A stretch of DNA of 64,000 bases, taken from the NCBI GenBank assembly GCA_963281155.1, contig CAUJLY010000003.1, positions 1,116,001-1,180,000 of the forward strand, written 5' to 3'. The position numbers were made by a program, and so were the translations under genes. This stretch comes from Rhabditophanes sp. KR3021 (lineage: Eukaryota; Nematoda; Chromadorea; Rhabditida; Alloionematidae). This document shows positions 32,401 through 44,600 of this stretch, piece by piece. The notes below the pieces were generated by a model. The model was not told the DNA's origin. It did no database searches and saw only the letters and a program-made list of their open reading frames with translations. How positions within the stretch are numbered: position 1 is the stretch's first letter; every line of letters begins with the position of its first letter.

Positions 32401-33737
32401 TTTATAAACAATTATCTTACTTAGAAAATAAATACTTCATTAAAAACATCATTTCCTACTATTAAATTCTTAAATTCCGTAAATAAGCAAATTAGTAAAT
32501 AAGTCTAAAATATTATTTTCGTGAAAAATTTAAATGTCTCCCCTGCCCAGTAGAAAAGAGATATCGAAGATCTGTTTAATGATATACGTATAAAAAAACC
32601 GCGGCTTTCAAACTGCATTAACAGAATTTTTATAAAACATATTGCTCCGGGGGCATACGAATAAATGGTCATAAACTTTGACTTTTCTCAGACTTGCTTC
32701 GGGAATGAGCCTTAAACTGATGTTATGAAAAAACTGTTCCACCAGTTTTTAGCACTAGAAAAATTAAGTCTAGTGGAATATTTATAAAATCAAAGACTTA
32801 CGGGATTCGCTTGCTAAGACGACTAATAAGGGAAGACCACACGCGATAAAAAAGATACTTTTTTGTATTATGTTTATAAGTGTCAAAATAGGCTTACATT
32901 AATCAACGCTCTTATGTGGAAAAACTCAGACTAATGCACAAGGAGACGACAGCGATATTCAAGAAAACAAACTTCATTATTGGAAACAAATTAGTTGTGA
33001 TAGTGATGCCTCTTCGACATTCGAACCATCTTATATACTACTTTGAAAATGGGCAAACATAATGTTCTAATAAAGCTTTTCCATCTAAATCATTCACTAA
33101 ACAACATAAAAATCTCACCTTGACTCACTGTATTCTAAATGTACTCTTGTACTAAGAAAATGATGTATTTGATCATTTTAGCTAGCCAAGTCAATCCATG
33201 TGTTTACACGAAACGCTTAAAAACATTGCCTTAAACGTAAAATAAAAATGATTCAAGCAGGTATATAAATTTTTTATTAAACAACCATGAAAGTTAAACT
33301 AAGAAATGTATTCTAATTAAAAATAGCAATTACAAGTATAAATGTTACAAAAGTGAGACAAAATAGAATTAGTTGCGAATATTATACTCACTAGAACACC
33401 AGTTCGCAACGTTTCGAATTCACACAACACGATAAATTCAATTTAAAAAATTTTGTCACTGCTTTAAAAATATTCTTTTCTTTAAATAAATTTATAAATT
33501 GCTTTTTTAACATTATATTATATAATTTGGTGTAGAATAAAAATTTGTGTTAGTTTTGTTTCATCGCAATAAATTTAGTATGTATATTTCAAAATGTGTA
33601 TAGTATTACCAAAAATGACGTTATCATCTTTATCGCTTTTACAAATCATTTATATAAAGGTATTTTTAACGCTTCTTTCATTCAAGTCAGAGTATTTTTT
33701 GATTACTCAAATAGTTGTTATTAAACAATATTACATA
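32401..33737. other. intergenic with a structured segment
   Basis: Mostly AT-rich. Around 32600-32830 the composition changes and two perfect hairpins lie side by side: AAAAACTG/CAGTTTTT (32729-32750) and CACTAGA/TCTAGTG (32753-32775). This could be a small structured RNA or a decayed element. No gene seen. Confidence 0.35.
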
Positions 33738-35538
33738 ATGACCTCTAATAGAGCCGATTTGATTGTATTTGTTTTGGAAGATGGTTGTATGGAAGTTCCC
33801 AGAGCCTCGTTAATCAACAGTTCAAATGTTTTTGATGAATTGCTTCACAGAATTAAAAATAAAGACGGTAATTAAAAATATGTACATTTTAATTTTAAAT
33901 TTATTTTATAGAATTACACTTGAAAAATTTAGCAAAAGCTGATTTAGAAGCATTTTTAAAATATCCCAATTCCAAATGTGTGGTTAACAAGGAAAATGTG
34001 ATTGGTTTAATAAAGTGTCAAAATGAATTTAATGTACCTGATTTGGAAGTAATGATTTTATACGTATTCAATAAAATATATATTTTAGAAATTAATTCAT
34101 CGATGGATTGAAGGTAATTGTGAAATTGAATTTTATACTACAATTATTGAAAAGTGTCTTAATCAAAATTGTGAAAGATTATTTAATTGTTTGAAACAAT
34201 TAATTCGCTTAAATTTTAATGTACGTTCCTACATTTTTTTATAATATTCAATTATTTTTAGAAACTTTGCAATATAAATGCATTCAACAAATTATCATTG
34301 ATTGTTATGATTAATTTGTTTGACGTGTCATTAACTCATATGTTATATCAGGAAAAAGTTTACAACGTTTTTTTGAATTGGGTAAAAGCTGATTTGGAAA
34401 ATCGTAAATCAAAATGGCTAGAATTATTGTGTCTATTAAATTTTAATGATATATCTCCAAAGTTCATAAAAAATGAATTACTCAACAACAAAAGCTTAGA
34501 GGTTGCTGAAGACGTTAAAAATTATATTCTTAAAATGTCTGAAAACATGGATTTAACAAAAGTGTGCTTGAACGATGAAAAAAATTACATATATTTGAGT
34601 AAGTTCATTTTTTTGTTAAAGCAATAAATTAAATATTTTTAAGTTGGAGGTAGTGCAAATAACTCACGAAATTTAAAGATTTATGATATTAAAAATAAAC
34701 AATTTCAAAATGAAACTACATTGACAACTTATGAAAGAATTAACCATTGCTGTGAATTAATAAATAACAAATTATTTATTCTTGGTGGTGAAAATACAAC
34801 AAAGATCGAAGTATTTGATATTGAAACAAATACAATTGAACAGTTAAAAATTGAAATGTATGATAAAATTGATTCTTTTTCAACTGTTGTCTTAGACAAC
34901 AAGATTTATTCCTTTATGGGTCGTAAAAGAAATAAAGCTACTAATCTAGGTAGAATGTGAGTTTAATTAGTACGTCAAAATAAATAAAATTTTAGATTTG
35001 ATGCTGAAAAAATGATTTGGACAAAAATAAAATACATAGAATTAGAAAGCTATGGGCATCAATCATTTTTAATTGACAATATCATCTATATTACGCCTGG
35101 TGCAAATGAAAACCAGTTTATGCATCGGTAAATTTATATTTTAAGCTATTAATAATTTCTTACATATATAGCTATGATCCACGAGAAAACATTTGGACAT
35201 TGATGGCAAAAATGCCTGGACATCGTAAACAATTTGCTGTTTCGAAATATGAAAACAATTTATTATTTTGTGGTGGTGATTCTAGTAATAATTTTGAAGA
35301 TGCATTACCAACAAAAGATTGTGATTTGTATGATTTAAAAGCTAAATCTTGGAGAAAAAGTGAGGCTTTGCCTGTGCCTCTGTATGGTGCAAAATCTTGT
35401 GAGATTGAGGACAATATATTAGTTTTTGGCGGGCAAATGAACAAAAACGAATACTTATCATATAGTAAATTGACTAACGAATGGATTATAGAAAAAAGTA
35501 ACGTCAGTCTTCCTGAAAGTGGTTTTTCATTGAATTGA
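33738..35538 (+). CDS. BTB-BACK-Kelch protein
   Basis: Likely Cullin-3 substrate adaptor. Seven exons (33738-33867, 33912-34048, 34089-34220, 34262-34598, 34644-34956, 34996-35127, 35172-35538) with introns of 39-45 bp join in frame to 515 residues. The N-terminal 90 residues form a short BTB (ADLIVFVLEDGCMEVPRASL, DLEAFLKYP). BACK follows (NKLCNINAFNKLSLIVMINL, VYNVFLNWVKAD). Kelch blades carry the GG and W signatures (YIYLIGGSANN, NKLFILGGENTTK, YDPRENIWTLMAKMP, NNLLFCGGD, ILVFGGQ). Some blades lack the double glycine (YSFMGRK, IIYITPG), so the propeller is divergent. It is paralogous to the gene at 15647. Confidence 0.85.
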
Positions 35539-35959
35539 ATTTAAATAATAGTGCTTGGAATTGTTGATTATCATACACAACACATCATTTATTTTCAGTG
35601 ATACTTCATAGTATAGGCAAATTCATACCATTTTCAGCTTTATTAAACTAATACATTATGTACTGAAAGATGGATCTATTCAAAAGAAATTATAATTTAT
35701 AAAACATATAAGTATCTAATTTTAAATCGTACAACATTACTATTAAATAATCATTTATTTACACAATATTTAAATGATAAATGTACAGAACGCATTAAAA
35801 TATTGTTTTAATTTGTTAGACTACAATTTTAAAATTAATATTTGCACAGTTTGTATAATAAGAATACTCATTATTACTTTATAATTACATATATCTTTAA
35901 CAAGAAACCGGAACACATTAAGAAGTAATAATCTTTTGCCATTTTATGTGTAAACTACA
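35539..35959. other. intergenic, AT-rich
   Basis: Kelch-gene 3' UTR region; nothing else recognised. Confidence 0.3.
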
Positions 35960-36344
35960 ATATTGCATAAGTTGATTTGGATTTTGTTGAAGATCCTCAA
36001 GAATTGTTATCTGTTGGTCGTGAAATGTATAAAAGGCCAACTCAAGACAAAGGGAGTTTGTTGATTCCACAAATTATTCTAGCATCTCCTGAGAAAGAAT
36101 TTCCTTTCACCTTTACAAGAATGCAGTTTTCAGTAAGATTGGTTTATGGAATGACAATTAACAAGATCAGACTCTTTCTCGCGTTAGTCTCGATTTGACA
36201 AAGGATTGCTTCACCCATGGACAACTTTATGTCGGTTTATCAAGAGTCAAGTCATCAAACCACCTTTTCATTTCGACTCCTAATGATAAAATGATTCAAA
36301 CAAATGCTACTGATAACATCATCTTTAAAGAAGTTTTTCAATAA
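35960..36344 (+). mobile_element. Helitron-type PIF1 helicase relic
   Basis: The fragment reads DKGSLLIPQIILASP, FTRMQFSVRL, YGMTINK, then in another frame QTLSRVSLDLTKDCFTHGQ and LYVGLSRVKSS to a stop. This is the C-terminal end of the PIF1-like helicase of Helitron elements (motifs TINKSQGQT and HGQLYVALSR). The SQG part of the former motif is deleted and the frame is broken there. No replication-initiator domain is present, so it is dead. Confidence 0.75.
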
Positions 36345-36878
36345 TTATGTACTTTATATGTTTCATATTTAAGATCCAGTAATCAATTTAGAATAATATT
36401 GTGTCTTCTTTTAATAAAAAATAATGCATGATTTACAAATTATATGAATCTAATAGTCCATTTCAAATTTGCCTCGAAGAAACAATTGGAATATGGCCAC
36501 TTTGCCAGTTGCAAGTGATCGTAAAAATACATAGAATGTAATAACATGACAAAAACGTAGTAATTTGATTGTAAATGATCACTTTTTATAAGCTAAAAAT
36601 AAATAATATGCTAAAAAATAAGTTCACAGCCTGTGACATTACGAGAAGTAACGCAGCAACGTCGCGTATTCGGCTAGTTTATTTAAAATTGAGAATTTCA
36701 ATGATTTTTATATTCCTTTTAAATAAACATTTATACTTGTGTCAAATTATTAACAATTAAAGTAGAACATAAAGTAAATGACATTTTTATTGCTCAAGGT
36801 TTATGTTCTATTCACAAGCAATAAGTATCTTTCAGGAACAGATGCAGATTTATTATCTGGTTTGCCCATAAAACATTT
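36345..36878. other. intergenic, AT-rich
   Basis: Downstream of the Helitron relic up to the UEV stop. No coding or RNA signal recognised. Confidence 0.3.
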
Positions 36879-37385
36879 CTAATAGGTAGCTCCCTCTGGA
36901 GGTTGGGGTAGCTTGCTGTTTTCTTTACTGGTCATTAAATGCTTCCGGATGTCTTCAAGGACAGTCTTGATGTAGTTACCGTTGCTCCACTGCTTTAACG
37001 AAGACAGGTATTTTTTGTCGATCTTAAAAAATATCAATTAACTCCCTTAAAACTGCAACTTACTAATCCAGTATTTTGATTAACTCCAACGCAATTAATC
37101 TTTGTGGTAAAACGAACGTAGGGAGGGTCTTGAGGATAGTTTGGTCCACATTCAACTTTCAAACTATAAATACGAGATTCAAAAGGAGTCCTGATTGGGC
37201 CGATAATCATTCCAGTCCATTTAGTTAAAGTCATGTCATCATCGTCCTCTAAGCCCCAAGAAATGTTTCCATCACCTTTTCCTTTTTGTCCATCTTCTAA
37301 TTCTTCGAGTAATCTGAAATTTCTTGGAACTTCCACTACAACAATTTTAATTAAATCATTATGAAATACCTAACTTACCTCCCAT
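36879..37385 (-). CDS. uev-1: ubiquitin-conjugating enzyme variant UEV-1 (UBE2V/MMS2)
   Basis: Catalytically inactive E2 variant that partners UBC-13 to build K63-linked ubiquitin chains in DNA-damage tolerance and signalling. Exons 37379-37385, 37064-37335 and 36879-37022 join to 140 residues, matching the family. [48 protein letters not shown] and the C-terminus [14 protein letters not shown] are diagnostic. The active-site cysteine of true E2s is absent, as expected. The first coding exon is only 7 nt (ATG GGA G), supported by a GTAAGT donor and TTGTAG acceptor that restore GVEVPRNF. The gene diverges from the quinone oxidoreductase 500 bp away. Confidence 0.93.
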
Positions 37386-37884
37386 CTTGACTTTATCTTT
37401 TTAAGAAGTAATAGATTAAAATAACAATTTAATCCCTATAATAAAATTAGAACAAATTAGCCTCTATAAACCATTAGACAGACACGATTATTTTATTGCA
37501 GATTGATATACAATATTCATAAGTAAGTATATGCTTCCAACAAACAAAAACACACATATCCCTTCACATATCAAAGATGTATAGAGAACAGAAAAGAAAC
37601 AAGAAAAGCGCATTTTTTAAGTGTGCGTCAACACATACAGACAATATCAATGCAATGTAAGAGAATTATAAATAATAGCACATGTAATTATTATGTTGAA
37701 GGCAAAGATGAACACAACAGAAAAGTAGCCCCTTCTATAGTATTGTAGTAACGAGAAGAAGACACATCGATGGTACATACACTTATTAAAAAGGTTTGAT
37801 TCTCGCTATTTAATAATTGTCTTGGTGCTGACTTAAATTAAACAGAATCGATTCTATTTACACTACTCTTTATTTTAGGAGATA
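37386..37884. other. shared divergent promoter region (UEV / quinone oxidoreductase)
   Basis: About 500 bp between two divergent starts. A TTTATTTTAG acceptor ends at about 37878, a few bases before the oxidoreductase ATG, and marks a likely spliced-leader site. Confidence 0.4.
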
Positions 37885-39391
37885 ATGAAAGCAGCAGTCG
37901 TGTCAGCCTTTGGAGCATCCAAAAATATCCAAATTATTAACGATTACCCACTACCCCTTATTAAAGACGATGAAGTTTTAGTAGAAGTAAAATTTGCTGG
38001 GCTTAATCCAGTTGATACTTATATAAGAAGTGGACAATACGCGGCTCTGCCTAAATTGCCTTATATTCCGGGTAGAGAAGGTTCTGGTATAGTTAGCGAG
38101 GTGAGATAAATCATTTTAATCAAAAAGTAACACTAAGCGAATTTTGTTTCTAGATTGGCGAAAAGTGTCCTTTAAAATTGTCAATCGGTGATCGAGTTTG
38201 GTTTTCGTCACCTCTAACTGGAAGTTGTGCCGAATATTGCGCTGCAAAGTTTGTTTTTCGTGTACCGGACAATTGTGGATTGAAGGAAAGTGCGACATTG
38301 GGAATCGCTTATGCCACTGCTTACAGAAGCTTATTCTTAAAGGCTCATTTAAAGGAAGAGGATGTTGTTTTGATTCATGGAGGAAGTGGAGGTGTCGGAG
38401 TAGCAGCAATTCAATTAGCTAAATCAGTTGGAGCTATAGTAATTGGGACGGCTGGGAGTGAGGAAGGTTTGAAGATGATGGTTGAATTGGGGTGCCAAGA
38501 CACTTTCGACCACACTACAGCTGACTACATTTCTTTAATCAAACAGAAATACCCAGCAGGTTTTAATGTAATTATCGAAATGCTTGCAAATGCCAACCTC
38601 AACAACGACCTCGACTTAATAGGCAAAAAAGGAACCATTGTAGTTGTAGGCAATAGAGGACAAACTACAATTGATGCGAGACGGCTAATGGCTAAAGAAA
38701 GTATTCTTACAGGTTGACCTTAATAATTCTAACTGCAAATTTTATTTTCATTTTAGGTAATTTAAAAAAGTCAAGGATAATGAAGATGAAAGCATTTATT
38801 GGAAAATGAGCAAAATAGTACAAACAGACAAATATAACTGAATGATATGTCTTAAACACGAATGTATTTTGTTGAGAGTGATATTTGAGATTCGCTTTAC
38901 AACTTCAGGATATTCCTTCACATCACATTGTTGGATTGACCTAATGCGTCGATGTTTGTTAAACCATCTTGAAGGTCTAATATAATAGCATACTCAAAGC
39001 CAGCGATTCATTACTAGTCACTTCATCCATCGGGATAGAAAGCTACAACTTGTCTCTTATCTAAATGACTAAGCTTATTTAAACATCGAGCGAAAATGCT
39101 CTCCCAATTAGTGACTTCTTAAAACAACATTTGATTCAAACTTATTTTATAATATCATTAAAAAGTTATCACATTGTCTAATAATCGGTCCTTACAGGTG
39201 TTGGTTTAGCTCATTCAACAGACCAAGAGTTGATTGAAATGGGTAATGCTTTGACTTCTCACTTAAAGGAAAAAACCATTTGCCCAAAAGTATCACACGT
39301 ATTTGAGCTGGAAAAATTGAGTGCAGCTCACGATACAATTATGGATAATAATGTTACTAAAACAGGAAAAATTGTTATTCAAATAATGTAG
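37885..39391 (+). CDS. quinone oxidoreductase, zeta-crystallin type (MDR family)
   Basis: NADPH-dependent quinone reductase of the medium-chain dehydrogenase/reductase family, related to human CRYZ. Exons 37885-38100, 38154-38712 and 39198-39391 join to 322 residues. The N-terminal GroES-like part has FAGLNPVDTYIRSGQY and PYIPGREGSGIV. The Rossmann fold has VLIHGGSGGVGVAAIQLAKS, the classical AxxGxxG-type nucleotide site. No catalytic zinc ligands, as usual for this subgroup. The C-terminus (KLSAAHDTI, KTGKIVIQIM) matches the family. Intron 2 is 485 bp, ten times the local norm, and may hold an old insertion. Its stop lies 91 bp from that of the convergent RFC5 gene. Confidence 0.92.
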
Positions 39392-39482
39392 AGCATAATG
39401 ATAAGTAATAATTCAAAGTGATGTGATTATTTTATCGTTAATAAAAACATTAAAAAAACACAGGTACACATTATTTAGTTAT

Positions 39483-40762
39483 TTAATTGATATTCATTGT
39501 CTTTCTTAATTCAACAAATCTTCCGACCATAGTTGCTAGTTGCAATTTTTCACAGCATCCAGTAGAAAGATTCCTTTCAACTGTTGCCAATTCTTCAATC
39601 ATTCTACATTTGACACTATTAGAGATGGCACATCTTACAATTAAGGCAGCTAATCCATCCATTAAATCAATCAAGGAAAAGGATCTTTCAACCATATGTT
39701 TGAATATATCTAAATAAATGATTAATCAACGAAAGCCACAGCTGAAACCTACAATCGAAACATTCATTCAAGCCTCCCGACATCAAACTCTTGAAAAACA
39801 TTTCAATAAGAGCGGGATTAGGCTTTCCAATACAAGCATAAATATTCTCTGAATTAACTACATCAAAAGCTAAATGAACTGATTGCAAAATATTCAAAAC
39901 TCGACGCATATCACCTCCGCACAACTCCATTAATGCTTGTCTTCCGCATGGAGTAATATTGACTCTTTGTTCTTGACAAACTTTTTCAACAATTGGCGCA
40001 ATAAGTTCTTTGTCAATAGGAGTGAATCGGAATCTGGTGCAACGAGATTGGATGGCAGGAATGATTTTGGACAAGTAGTTGCAGATGATGCAGAAACGAA
40101 CGTTTTCTGTGTATTTTTCAATTACTCGACGTAAGGCGTTTTGGGCATCTTTTGTCATTGCATCCGCTTCGTCTAGGATTACAAGTTTGTATTTAGCGGA
40201 CTTGGTGTCTCCTTTGGCTGCGGAGTGGAGTGTTTGAGTTTCAGCAAAGCTCAGAATGTCGTTTCTAACTATCCCGATTCCACGGTCGTCTGAGGCGTTT
40301 AACTAAAGTAACCCTTTATTATTTGTTCAATAAAAAATACTTACCTCAAGTACCATTGACTTGACTCTTTCTTTGCCGTAAAGCTGTTTCGCTATAGCCA
40401 AAATTGTAGACGTTTTTCCAGTTCCGGCTGGTCCATAAAATAATAAATGAGGAAGCTTCTGATCTTCCATTAAAGCATTCACTAAAATCGATTATTGTTA
40501 AGTTTAAGCAAATTAGCTTACATGTTCTGACAATCTCATTATGTGAAACAACATCGCTTAAAGTATCTGGTCTGTACTTTTCTACCCATGGCAAATTTTC
40601 GCCACTCATTGCAACAACTCCTTCCATCGGCTCATGTGGCATATTTGAAAGCTAAAAAATAATAAAATAAATAAGTATAGAAGTCTAAAAGACAATAAAG
40701 ATTTGAAAAGCATTACTTACTCCCGCTGGACACATCTCCACTGTCATTTGAAACTTTCCCAT
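39483..40762 (-). CDS. RFC5: replication factor C subunit 5 (clamp loader small subunit)
   Basis: AAA+ ATPase subunit of the RFC complex that loads PCNA at primer ends. Exons 40721-40762, 40522-40651, 40345-40481, 39753-40302 and 39483-39709 join in frame to 361 residues. [16 protein letters not shown], Walker [20 protein letters not shown], Walker [11 protein letters not shown], the RFC-box SRC motif ([13 protein letters not shown]) and [12 protein letters not shown] are all present and match RFC5/p36 rather than other subunits ([13 protein letters not shown]). Family Walker A is usually GPPGTGKT; here Pro is Ala. The short first exon ([14 protein letters not shown]) is inferred from its splice sites. 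An alternative start is MPHEPMEGV at 40642. Confidence 0.93.
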
Positions 40763-41628
40763 CAAGAGAAATCAACTTAAACTGAGATGTCAAAAAAAAG
40801 CTCATACTCACTACTTGCTCCCCTTTTATTTTTTTCCTAAAATATACTATACTACTACTTTTGTGTACATATACTTTGACGACCAAAAATTTATATTCGT
40901 CCTTTGGTTTTCCTTCTCTACAAAGATGAATGCTATATATTTGTGGTAAAAATAAATACATAATGTTGTTTGGGAAAGGATTTTTGTGAAAAATAAAATT
41001 TATAACTTTATATACAATTACTACTTTGCCCAAAGTTAGGACGAAGATTGTTATTTTTAGGACCTAACATCCCCCAGTAATATATTATATACACATATCT
41101 ACTATTTCAATACATTGTCTGTTTTTTAAACAAAAAGAGCTCTAAAAGATGACGAGTCTATATCCATCTAATATATAATTTTATGCCAAACTTAGCACTA
41201 CCATATATCCTTAACTATACAGAATAGATAATAATCACCTTCATGATACTTCTTAGGTTGTTGGAAAGTATATAGACACTAGTCACTGTCAACTTATATT
41301 CATTCACATTTTACACATACTTTCCAAACATTTTTAAATATCAACGTTCACTTCTCAATCAACATAATTTTAGTCAAGTGGTTTATATGATATATGTGTG
41401 TGTGATTTTATGTTTATCAAAATGATACATCTAAAATATCTTCATTTCAAACAAAAAATAGAAAAATTGTCGTCATGTCGTTTCTTAATCATCATATTAA
41501 ATATCTGTACCCCTTTTTAATAACTTTACTTTTAGTTCCATATCTGTATATTTGTTTAATCTTTTTGGGGGTTATGAAATTATTTTTTGTAGAGGAAAGA
41601 TAGTTAGATATTCAATAATAAGAGAAAG
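40763..41628. other. divergent intergenic region, RFC5 / NTE
   Basis: About 870 bp, very AT-rich. It should contain both promoters; no specific element identified. Confidence 0.3.
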
Positions 41629-44600
41629 ATGATTTGGTCTTTTATTGGGCAGTTATTGTCTGAGGTGATTTGTTGCAAAGCTACTTATTTAAACTGATAT
41701 TTTATTCTTTTTAGTTACTCACATTCACTTCCGCCATCATAATAGTCACACTCGCCGTAACTTTATACTATTTTTTGCCAAATTTAAGGAAAACTACTAC
41801 AGAACAAATTAAGACCCAGCCAAATGAACCTAATCAACTCGAAACACTGCTGCACAAAGACCCTTTACCACCTGTACCCGAGGAAGAAGAAGGTTCTGGT
41901 AAAATGTCTTTTAAGTCCTTCATCAAACGACGTCACTCATCGTCCGCTGGTCGTCCCTTTCAATATGCAAAAGCCTTAGCCAAAGACTTTCTCAAAGAAA
42001 AAAGAGGAACTTTTCGAAGGCAATTTACGGAGATATCGCGTGTTTCTTTGCCTAAACCGCCTAAAGAATATTATGAACCAACAGATCTTCCTGAAATCCC
42101 CAATCATCTCAAGCCTGAGACTTTTTATCTCCTTCATAACCTAAAAATGCTCGAATTACCTTCTAACTTTGCCTCAGACATCCATGAAATGGCTACTTTT
42201 AATGTTTCCAAAGGAGAATATATAGTCCAACCTGGAGATGACGATCGCAGTTTGTATGTTGTTTTGTCAGGAGCTCTAGCCGTTTATATCAAGGTAATTT
42301 AGAATAAAAAGATACATACTTCAATTTTTATTTAGCACAATGGTGGCAAAGAATGTTTCGTCAAAAGAATAGGAAAAGGCCATTCCTTCTTTTCATTCCT
42401 CTCGATCATTGATATTTTGATGGATAACGAATCAAAATTTAAGACAGTTTCATTGAAGGCACATGAAGATTCAAGAGTTGCCAAATTTGATATTTCGGGA
42501 TTTAAGGATTCTTATAGAAATAGTCCTGAAATGTGGGTGAGACCAATTCAGATAGTTTGTACGCGTCTCCTGCATGTGACAATGACGACCCTTCATCAAT
42601 ATTTAGGTTTATCAGAAGAATTAATGAAGTTGGTTAGTTTGGTTTTAAATGTAAATTCATTAAATGTCTTTTTATAGTCTATTGATAATAAACAAAATTC
42701 TGCAGAAGAGAAACCTAAAGTGAGGTTCGGAAATTCCATCAGACTTGCTAAAGGCCTGAGGCCAAAAATGAGACGACTTTATTCATACGACGAAGCACAC
42801 GACCAATTACATAACGCCAGGAAATTGTTTGCGGAAGCGTTAGGAATACCCAGTGACAGAGCAAGTGAATTGTTGCAAGAACGTATAGACATGATGGCTG
42901 TCAATGAAGACGACGTTATTGTTGAACAAGGATCGAATGACGATGTTAAATTAGTTTTAGTCGTGACTGGAGTTTTAAAATTATGCCAAGACATTCCAAA
43001 AGAAGCTACGGATGAGTATGATGACGTTGAGACAGAGAAATTTAGTACTTTTGTTTTCCAGAAGGAAATGGTTGGGGGTTTGCAATTGTTAACGGACGAA
43101 CCTTCCTTTTATAAAGTCAAGGCTGCTGCTAATTCTGTGTTGGCAGTTATTAGAAAGCCTCAGTACGAAAAATTGTTAGCTGAATATCCTCAAATAGCGT
43201 TGCATATTGCTCATTCAGTTATCAAAAGAATTTCGCCATTTGTGAGAGGCGTCGATTTTGCTATTGACTGGACTTTACTCGATTCAGGACAAGCCGTCTA
43301 CCGAACTGGTGAAAAAAGCGATTCCATTTATGTAGTCCTGTCAGGCCGAATGCGCTCAGTCGACAAAAAGCAAGTGCTGGAAGAATTTGGGAAAGGAAGC
43401 GTGATCGGCATGATAGAAGTCATCCAAAACAAGCCCCGTTCCTCAACCGTTTTAGCAATTCGTTTCTCCCAATTAGCTGAAATATCAGAAGGTCTTCTCA
43501 ATTTCATAAAGATGCAATTTCCTTCCGTCGGTTTTAGACTAATTAAACTGCTAGGGCAGTATTTCGACTCCTCCAACAGTCAGAATACATTGCTTAATGG
43601 GCCATTACTCTCAATTGATGGCATTTCACAGGATGCCATCTCACATATTTCTAACTTGCATACGATAGCTATTTTGCCTGCATCGGCAGATGTTCCTATC
43701 AAGCCATTCACATGCGAATTGTACCATGCCTTGAATGGAAACAAAAAAGTTCTAAGATTATCTTCTGCTACTATAACAGCTCAATTAGGAAAGTATGTAC
43801 TTGACAAACAGGCAGATTTCAAATTAATTCACTGGCTAAATGCACAAGAAGACGATTATCCCTTAATTATTTATGAATGTGATTATGAAGCAAGTGTTTG
43901 GACTAGGAGATGTTTGAAACAAGCAGATGCCATTTTAGTTGTTGCCAATGGTAGATCAAAGCCATTGGAAAAATCATTTCTAGAAGAACATATGATGATG
44001 AATCAAGAATCTATAAGAACAAGTAAGGAACTTATTTTATTGTGGGATGAGGATGTGAAAGCGCCACATGGAACGTATGAATGGCTGAAGGGGTCTTATT
44101 TTACGGGTCATCATCATGTGAAGATGAGTTCGAGGATGAGGCAATGGGATGGAATTGAAGAGTTGAAGGAAAGTGATGTTTTGTCTTATTACGAGAAAAG
44201 CGTTTATCAAGAAAGTATTGACATTAGAAGTGATTTTAGTAGGCTAGCTAGAATCTTGACTGGGCAGGCTATTGGATTGGTTTTGGGTGGTGGAGGAGCT
44301 AGAGGTGCTCATCACGTGTCTATCCTAAGGGCTTTGCAAGAAAATTCAATTCCAATTGATATCATTGGAGGGACATCTATGGGTAGTTTTATAGGTATGT
44401 TTTTAAGTTATTCATATTTATGGCAAAATTTGTAATAATAATTTGCTTGACTCTTATAACTATAAACATTTTATTTCAATAAAAAAAGTTTATCCTATTT
44501 CAATAAAAAAGTTTATCTTAATTTATTTCAGGAGGGGTGTATGCCGAATTTCCGAACGGAAACATCGAAGATCGAGTGTCTGGATGGTTCAAAGTAATGT

